The notes beneath the pieces were generated by a model that saw nothing but the letters and a program-made list of their open reading frames with translations, did no database searches and was not told the DNA's origin. A stretch of DNA of 64,000 bases, taken from contig JACEFZ010028317.1 in the NCBI GenBank assembly GCA_014155875.1, forward strand, positions 62,001-126,000, in the 5' to 3' direction. This document shows, piece by piece, positions 57,007 through 64,000 of this stretch. Position 1 is the first letter of the stretch. Every line of letters begins with the position of its first letter. Source of the stretch: Cepaea nemoralis (taxonomy: Eukaryota; Mollusca; Gastropoda; Stylommatophora; Helicidae). Made by a program: the position numbers and the translations under genes.

Positions 57007-59084
57007 AAGGTCTGCTGAACTATTATGATATCATGGACAGTTGTGACTTTTACAAACAGTTAGTGAGATACAGACTTCTCACTATTTCAGCAGTTTACCA
57101 GATACTTCAAGACTCGTCAAAGAAGTCTCCTAGTTCTCCAGCCACACCATAGACAGTGATCTTACCAAACAGAGTGTGGGCGGGACTTCATTGTCATCAT
57201 CAACTTGAGGTCCCAAGTACCAGTGAATCGACATGCCTACCGTCTGGTCATCTTGGAGAAGACTATCCCTGGCCGGAAGCTGGATATACACAGTGAGGCT
57301 GTGACTGAATTGCCTTATAGCGTGATACTCGTAACAGTTAACTGTGATGACAATTTCTGCCTAAGGCTACTCCAGATTACCCTGTCAAGTCTCGCCTAGC
57401 AGCCGCTAGGCCTCTCTTATATCATCATCATCATCCTCATTTTGTATAATACACCATCTTGTTAACATAGTTAGATACCAGAGTTGTGTCGTGTATTCAG
57501 GATGAGGTTTGAAAGGGGTAACGTCCCTTAGTTTATAGCGAGAGAGATAGTGATCCTAAGGTTGGAGGGGTTTTATAGATGGAGGTCACCTATGTCCTGA
57601 GTCTGGAGACATCCCGTTATTAAGGTGTGATAGCAGGTTCCCCTCACCCCAGGGAATGTTATTACAACAGGCACAATGCAATCACGTCCGGAAGAAAAAA
57701 AACTCCAGATGAACGCAGAATAAGAAGAAGTTACTTGTATTTATGTCTCCAAGTGAAGGATAAGAAGTCAACATTTTAGGCCAATGTAAATGGTGAACCC
57801 ACTACTACCCCGTCATCAGCCCACCGGTGTTTCCCCTAATATAAGGATAACGTTGGGGCCAGATAACTTTATAAAGAACACAGTGAAGGAGATTTTCCTG
57901 TCTCCAGAACTCTGGTTCAGGGCCATTACCAATCATGTTGCTCACTATCATAGCATCCGATAATGCTCAGCAGCGGTTGCAGGGATCTCATGACGGAAGC
58001 ATCAGTAACAACTGGTGTATGTCCTCAGCAAACCACACAGGTGTGGAAATACACATCGTGACTACAATGTAAAGGTATCAGTGCAGAACTGTGTATGTCA
58101 TCATTCTCTCCGTTTGCTCTTAACTGTTCTCTGGAGGATCTCAGTTTACTAGGGTATCATGACATGTGATGTGCCCAAGCCAGGTACATTTTCGAGTGTT
58201 TCCAATGACAAAATCGGTTGTTGGTGGTGAGCATTAACATGAGAAACCAGGAAGAGACCAGAACCATACCAACAAGAACATCAATATGAACTGTCATCAT
58301 AAATGACTCAGCTTTCATCATCTGAACCAATGTGTGGAGAACTCAACGAGGTAGCCAACGCGAAATGGACCCAAAATATCAAAATGTAAATCAGTGGATA
58401 TTAAGAGGAAAAACAGTAATAAGAGCATTGCATAGAGTTTGGTCGCCAATAAAACCTGTTGAAGAGAGTGGGGATGTGTATGGGTGGTTAGGTCAGTATG
58501 GATGTATCTTCTGCCTAGAGGTAAGCCAAAAGCCTTGTGTCTTGTTCCAATTCATCGTCACAGTGCCTAATGACGGCATATCACAATTCTGAACAAATTA
58601 TATATGTGAGCTTTAACTTTGAGAACCGCTGTGTTCTCTTTGTCACATACAAAGTAGCATTGTAAACCATACCTACATATCTGAACAAAGCTAGATACAT
58701 AAGACATAATATGCATTCAGAAATTAGGCTCTTAATTTTTAACTTCCAGGAAAATGGCGAAGTTGTAACAATTTTTTTGTTGTTCAGGGGACGCTGATTT
58801 GCGTTTTTCTGAGAAGCATGTGCTGTTTTTTTTGTTGTTTTTTTTGGGTATCCGTTTTAGGAAGTTATTCACAAGAAATCATAGAAGGCAGGTTGTGGAT
58901 GAAATTTTGAGGGCAGCAGACGGATAGTTGTTGGTTATAGTCTCAAGTTTCTCTGCGGTAGGCAGACGATCTCTTTAACGGGACAATGGCTACGGTCTTC
59001 AGTCAGTATGATCACTGCCAGGAAGGAAAACAATGGCAAACTACTTTCTTTAAAGATGCCTAGTTTATCATGATTCGTTGAATC
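57007..59084. other. Unexplained DNA
   Basis: 57440-57675 ends CCCAGGGAATGTTATTACAACA and resembles the right end of a long terminal repeat, but no partner was found. A frame at 58332-58592 has no domain. No gene called. Confidence 0.3.
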
Positions 59085-59425
59085 AGAGAACTTCACAAGA
59101 AAAGGACAGCAACACTGATATTAGTGACATGGAATGTTCGAACTTTAAGCGAAGACGGGAAATTGGATAACATCGAACAAGAAATGGGAAGAAAGAATAC
59201 TAATATATTAGGAATGTGTGAGACAAGATGGAAAGGAACAGGGATAAAGATGGGAGGATTTTAAAATTATTTATTCTTGGGCAGAAGAAAGGCAAAGAGG
59301 TGTAGCAATTATCTTGGTTCTGCAAGCATCAAAATTTGTTAATGGATATTGGGCAGTGTCAGACCGGGTTATATTGGTAAAATTAATCAGCAGACCTTTT
59401 AATAGCATATACGTCGTTAGGGAAG
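59085..59425 (+). mobile_element. RTE-like LINE endonuclease N-terminal fragment
   Basis: VTWNVRTLSEDGKLDNIEQE (59130), then NILGMCETRWKGTG (about 59206-59246), then after a frameshift KFVNGYWAVSDRVILVKLIS (59333-59392). These are the start of an apurinic endonuclease domain (N of WNVRTL, E of CETRWKG). The 3' continuation is missing. It is not the missing front of the 51980-54445 copy, which lies upstream. Confidence 0.72.
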
Positions 59426-60155
59426 GACACCATTTTTGGAAAGTTCAAGGTCAATGGCTACGCAGAAGGATTACTGCGCGCCTGCAAGATCTGTATACGA
59501 AAATACCCCTGTTGTTTTTCTACTTGGATTTATACGAAACTGTGGCTCGGAAATCAGGAATGACAACTTTAACGAGCATTGGGATGGTTAATCTTTCATC
59601 TGGCGTGAGAGAGAGCACATGTGATTTTCATTCTCAAACACAGTTCGCTTTTGCCGACCCACGGTAAGGACGTTATAGTTTGCCTTGTCTATTATTGAAT
59701 TAATTGTACTTTATCTTGCATTTTTGAATTCTGTGCCCATTTTTATAAATAACTGTAGAATTGCAACAATGTTCGTTATCATGACGGTGTAAAAAAATCT
59801 TTTGATGATCATGGTGGGTACTTTTCATGACCTAGAGACTCACAATGGCGGAGTCATGACATATTAGATGGATTTCTGTTTTTATTAATAAAACAAGGAG
59901 ATTTAGAATCATAAAGTTAAACAGAATATCAATATACTTTTAAATTTTATAAAAAAATTATTTTATTGCTTTAATCATGCCAAATGACTTAAAATTTATG
60001 AAAGTCAAGTTATTTTTTCAAACCTCTTCACAGGTCCATGGCTGAATTTAATTGATTGCCTTAGTTTTATTTGTCTATGTTATTATATGAATTATCTTCA
60101 TTGTACTTTATTGTGCTTGTGCATTGATGAATTATCTGTCCACTTTTTTTTTTTT

Positions 60156-60160
<5 letters not shown>
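59426..60160. other. Unassigned AT-rich DNA
   Basis: No gene recognised. Confidence 0.4.

Positions 60161-60163
<3 letters not shown>

Positions 60164-60207
<44 letters not shown>
60164..60207. repeat. (AG)n microsatellite
   Basis: About 21 AG units after a short CACACA. Confidence 0.95.
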
Positions 60208-60210
<3 letters not shown>

Positions 60211-60374
60211 ATAAGCTGAGGTGTGGAAAATATATTTTGTGAGACCGTCTGGATACATTTGTTTTAATGATCGTGAAAATTGACAATAGCGGCATCCCAG
60301 CATATCTGAATCTGACTAGTCCGACTATTAGATTTACATTTTATAAATCTGCAACCATTTTTATTACATTTTTT

Positions 60375-60376
<2 letters not shown>

Positions 60377-60412
<36 letters not shown>
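60377..60412. repeat. Poly(G) tract, 36 bp
   Basis: Uninterrupted G-run following a T-run. Confidence 0.97.
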
Positions 60413-60414
<2 letters not shown>

Positions 60415-60473
60415 GTATTTACTATTAGATTTATCATGGCAAGAAAAAGGAATCATTATCATCTAAGATCACA

Positions 60474-60647
60474 TCTGTCACTTTGAACCTGAATATCCCA
60501 TTCAGAAAGGCTACGTTGCTCGGCTGTTGATAGTGGATGGTCGTACTGTAACAGATATGCTTAAAGAAGTGAGAGCCATTGTGCAGGCAAAATTTTCCGC
60601 AAGGAGTTACTTGAGGGAAGTCTTTCAAGTCATTTGTATGAAATAAA
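60474..60647 (+). CDS. Short unassigned open frame, possible terminal exon
   Basis: A plus-strand frame after an AAG-like acceptor reads HFEPEYPIQKGYVARLLIVD, then GRTVTDMLKEVRAIVQAKF and SYLREVFQ, ending MK-stop at 60647. AATAAA overlaps the stop (60645-60650). The composition is protein-like, but the domain is unknown to me and there is no initiating ATG. It could be the last exon of a gene whose other exons I cannot see, or a transposon scrap. Confidence 0.25.
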
Positions 60648-60833
60648 AACATAAATTTTCCATAAAATATTTAATTTAACATCAGATCAGAATGGCAGTC
60701 ACTTATTAGACTTTTTCGGTGAACCACTTCGTATCACATTCAAGAGTCTCATAGTTGCACCGTCTTCTCAACCTGAACATACATCACCACCAAAACACAC
60801 TGAACCCACATCTACACTACTACCACCACCTGA

Positions 60834-62125
60834 GTTCACAATTAATAATTTATATCTTCTTCATGTTATCTTACAGCATTTTATTCCTATTTAGTAATTT
60901 TTTTTTCTCCTTTCAGGTTCCCTTCAGACTACTTGATTGCAAATGATGATAAGCTGATGCTATCTAGCTCAACTATCTGATGCGATCGTTGATTACATGT
61001 CTGTATAGGTAATGTAGCTGCCGTGAAGACAGAAGAGAGCATTAATGCCAAGACAGGTAAGTCATCAACAGAGGTAGTATGTCTCTAATTATGGACATAT
61101 TTCTATGGTGAGTTGAATTTACCTTTATAGTATTAAGGTCTTTTTATTATACTGTAAAACAAATGTTTTTTTAATAAATATACAGTATCATTAATTTCGT
61201 TTTCTTTTCTCCTCAGATTTAAAGTTCACAGTTAATAATTTATAACTTCTTCGTGTTATTTTGCAGCATTTTATTCCTATTTAGTAATCATTTTTTTTTT
61301 CTCTTTTCAGGTTCTTGTCAGACAATTTGATTGTGAATGATGATAAGCTGATGCTATCTTGCGCAACTATCTGATGCGATTGTTGATTGCATGTCTGTAT
61401 AGTTAATGTAACTCCCGTGAAGACGGTGAATTGAGTTTATTTTTATAGTTTTAAGATCTTTTTATTATACTGTAAAACAAATGTTTTCTAATAAATATAC
61501 AGTATCTTTCAATTTTTTTTTTTTTTGCATTTCTCCTCAGATTTAAAGTTCACAGTTAGTTAGTTAGTCGACAAATCATCCTCATTGCACATCGAACAAT
61601 TCAGTCCATAAGTGCTCGGTTTATTAATCTTCTTTGGCTTTCTGCATAGTGTTCTTGTTTACCAAACCTCTTTAATTTGCTGTTCATGCATCCTGACCAT
61701 GGTTGTAAATTCACAGTCATTACTTGTCTGTGTCTCGAATCACGTTATTGCTTTATTTAATGCCATGTCTTCCATAGTCAGGCTACTTGTGATCAAAGCA
61801 AAAGCACCAGAATCTTTCTTCGCAATGACAGCATCACCCTCTACAGAATTCTCAAAAATCAGTGCCTCTACTTCTGCCTCCACAGCAGCCTGATTTTCTT
61901 GTCTGCACTTCCTGTCTAGTTAGATGCAAACTGAAAAGGAGGTACAGAAATCTGAAATACACACATAATAATAATTTATAACTTCTTCTTACAGTATTTT
62001 ATTAATCTTGTTCACTTTCTTTTCAGGTTCTTGTCAGAATCGTCATTGCAACTGATGTCAACTATCATTGATTCTAGAAACTCTACCATATTATGCACAT
62101 ATGTTATATAATATTAATAAAGATT
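60834..62125 (+). repeat. Tandem module with acceptor-like site and AATAAA, three copies
   Basis: Modules start GTTCACAATTAATAATTTAT (60834), GTTCACAGTTAATAATTTAT (61224) and a diverged TAATAATAATTTATAACTTC (about 61966). Each has a T-rich stretch ending TTTTCAG or TTTCAG, then GTTC(C/T)T...CAGA-type sequence containing GATGATAAGCTGATGCTATC in the first two. Each is followed by AATAAATATACAGTATC (61170, 61492) or AATAAAG (62117). The third copy is separated by an inserted element. Confidence 0.65.
61555..61954 (-). mobile_element. Inserted element with (TAAC)n end
   Basis: The 61555-61621 part matches 38062-38130 (GTCGACAAATCATCCTC, CAGTCCATAAGTGCTCGG). On the minus strand about 61910-61740 a frame reads NQAAVEAEVEALIFENSVEG, then DAVIAKKDSGAFALI and LTMEDMAL. 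That family is unknown to me. It interrupts the tandem module array. Confidence 0.4.
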
Positions 62126-62217
62126 ATTAACAGCAAAGAAAACATTTTCATCTGTTGACACTTATGCAAATTTAGTAATTTTATTTTAAACGAACCTCAT
62201 AACAACAATTTATTTAT

Positions 62218-62455
62218 TTATGTTGCATATCCCTTGCGGGACGTTGCAGTCAACACCAGCATTTTTCAGCTGCTGGTGATGTACTAGGCAAATTTTACAT
62301 TCAGTAGTTTTCCATTGCTTTTTGAATGACCGGCTCCCATACCAACACGTTATTACACAACACGACATGATCTGCTGCACAAATCGGTCGCGGCTGCATT
62401 TCGAACGCCTGATAAGCGGCTCACTTATCGCGTTCGCAAGCCTTTGGCCATGGAG
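62218..62455 (-). repeat. SINE S1, near full length
   Basis: ATGTTGCATATCCCTTGCGG, TTCAGTAGTTTTCCATTGC and AATGACCGGCTCCCATACC are followed by GCGGCTGCATTTCGAACGCC (reversed B-box) and a head ending near TTGGCCATGG. Confidence 0.75.
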
Positions 62456-62514
62456 ACCACATCACTACAATAATAATCGGTGCAATGTTATCGCTCATTG
62501 AGTTGATTTTGGTG

Positions 62515-63745
62515 AATATCAAAATTTAGCAGTATTTGATTATATCAATTTTGATTTGTAAACGAACATCTTAGCAACCATACATCGCTGCGGCAGGGGC
62601 TTCGAGGCTTAACTGTTCATGTCATCTATTTTTTTATATGATGTGTGACCATTATGTCCGTAACATCATTCCGCATAATAAAATGTACATCTCGCAATTT
62701 GTTAAAGCTAAAATTAAGAAGCAGGAGGCTAATTTATAAATTAATAATTAATTAGCTGCCATTTTTTAAATTGCTAATTAGGTCATCAACTTATTATCAA
62801 AACAACAAAGTGACCATTAGGTCTGTAACATCATTCCGCATAATAAAATGTACATCTTGCAATGTTTTAAAGCTAAAATTAAAAAGACGCAGGCTAATTT
62901 ATGAATTAATAATTAATTGGTGGACATTTTTTTATTGCTAATGAAGTCACCACATATACTATCAAAACAACAAAGTGACCATTACGTCCCTAACATCAGT
63001 CCGCATAATAAAATGTACATCTTGCAATTTTTGTAAAACTAAAATTAAGAAGATGCTGGATAATTTATCAATTAATAATTATTTAGTGGCCATTTTTTTA
63101 TTGCCAATTAGGTCACTACATATACTATCAAAACAAAAAAGTGACCATTAGGTCCATAACATCATTCCGCATAATAAAATGTACATCTTGCAATGTTTTA
63201 AAGCTAACATTAAGAAGATGCAGGCTAATTTATGAATTAATATTTAGTTAGTGGCCATTTGTTATTGCTAATTAGGTCACCACACATACTATCAAAACAA
63301 CAAAGTGACCATTAGGTCCGTAACATCATTCCGCATTATAAAATGCGCATCTTGCAATGTTTTAAAGCTAAAATTAAGAAGAAGCAGGCTAATTTATGAA
63401 TTAATAGTTAATTAGCGACCATTTTTTATTGCTAATTAGTTCACCACACATACTATCAAAACAACAAAGTGACCATTATGTCCGTAACATCATTCCACAT
63501 AATAAAATGTACATCTTGCAATTTTTTAAAGCTTAAATTAAGAAAACGCAGATTAATTTATGAATTAGTAATTAATTAGTGGCCATTTTTAATTGCTAAT
63601 TAGGTCACCACACATTATATTTTAAAAACATAGATGACATGAGCAGTTAGGCCTTGAAGCCCTTATCGCAGTGATGTATGGTTGCTAAGATGTTCGTTCA
63701 AAAAAGAATAGGTATTCTCAAAACAATGATAAATTTTGATAATTA
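62515..63745. mobile_element. Satellite block bracketed by long inverted repeats
   Basis: The left arm (about 62515-62640) contains AACGAACATCTTAGCAACCA, CATACATCGCTGCGG and TGTTCATGTCATCTAT. The right arm (about 63630-63745) is its diverged reverse complement (ATAGATGACATGAGCAGTTA, TATGGTTGCTAAGATGTTCG). Between them lie six 165-bp units. There is no transposase frame. The architecture fits a foldback-like or MITE-derived non-autonomous element. Confidence 0.72.
62645..63625. repeat. 165-bp tandem repeat, six units
   Basis: GTGACCATTA-GTCCGTAACA starts units at 62645, 62810, 62975, 63141, 63305 and 63469. Units share ATTCCGCATAATAAAATG and AATTAGTGGCCATTTTTT, and differ by point changes and 1-3 bp indels. 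Confidence 0.95.
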
Positions 63746-64000
63746 GGGTTTTTTGTTTTTTTTGGACCACTTTAACTACTTGTGACCACTTTGACTAGGC
63801 CGCACCAAAATAAACTCAGTGAGTGGAATTTTCAGTAAATTTTTGTCAAAGGCCATGACACTCAAATTTGAATAACTCCACATAGAATTGAGATGCACAA
63901 ATCACTGAGGTACCATTAGATTTGGTGTTTCAAGTCCTATCTGTCTGTAGTCACATTAGTAAATAACCAATTTGAAAATCATGACTAGAAACTCTACTTT
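63746..64000. other. Unassigned DNA
   Basis: No gene or repeat recognised. Confidence 0.4.

Noticed and set aside
59085..59425. Front end of the LINE at 51980-54445
   Set aside because: It lies downstream of that copy on the same strand, so it must be a different insertion unless the region was rearranged.

Overview
This window is animal nuclear DNA. It has GT-AG introns, long microsatellites, several classes of non-LTR retrotransposon, a Ty3/Gypsy-type element, tRNA-derived SINEs, MITEs and many minisatellites, and no operons or bacterial signals. The repeat mix (RTE-like LINEs with ATG-rich tails, Gmr1-like Ty3/Gypsy, L1/Tx1-like LINE, tetranucleotide-rich DNA) suggests a marine lophotrochozoan, probably a gastropod mollusc. 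That placement is inference; no single-copy marker here proves it.

The only host gene I can assemble is a three-exon leucine-rich-repeat (LRR) protein gene on the + strand, from 6079 to 20075. Exon 1 (6079-6174) encodes a signal peptide, exon 2 (16254-16358) the cysteine-rich LRR N-cap, and exon 3 (18885-20075) about 12 LRRs, a cysteine-rich C-terminal region and a short hydrophobic C-terminus resembling a GPI-anchor signal. All junctions are phase 0, and the predicted product is 463 aa. Intron 1 (10 kb) holds an RTE-like LINE split by a 6.1-kb Gmr1-like Ty3/Gypsy element flanked by a 5-bp duplication. Intron 2 holds 36-bp and 63-bp minisatellites and a (TA)n(TG)n tract beside the exon 3 acceptor.

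Layout: 0-5.3 kb is SINE, LINE and minisatellite fragments. 5.6-20.1 kb is the LRR gene. 20.1-28 kb holds microsatellites, LINE fragments, a second SINE family and a decayed Gypsy copy with an internal 263-bp tandem duplication. 28.0-35.75 kb is a nested stack: an L1/Tx1-like LINE on the minus strand interrupted by a GAA-tailed LINE and by a short AGCA-tailed element, each with target-site duplications. 36-39 kb holds more LINE 3' ends. 39.4-40.9 kb is a homogeneous 62-bp minisatellite. 41.1-42.2 kb holds a LINE 3' end with a huge (TA)n and a TA-flanked MITE carrying a second MITE. 42.8-44.7 kb has two clusters of a palindromic repeat. 45-54.5 kb holds LINE copies, two of them hit by SINEs, and a 250-bp poly(C). 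54.5-59 kb is largely unexplained. 59-62.1 kb has a LINE endonuclease fragment and a tandemly repeated acceptor-plus-AATAAA module. 62.5-63.75 kb is a satellite of six 165-bp units bracketed by inverted repeats of more than 100 bp.

Most reading frames in the window are retrotransposon remnants with stops and frameshifts, or frames through simple repeats. I therefore describe mobile elements as elements rather than as genes. No family name here was checked against a database.
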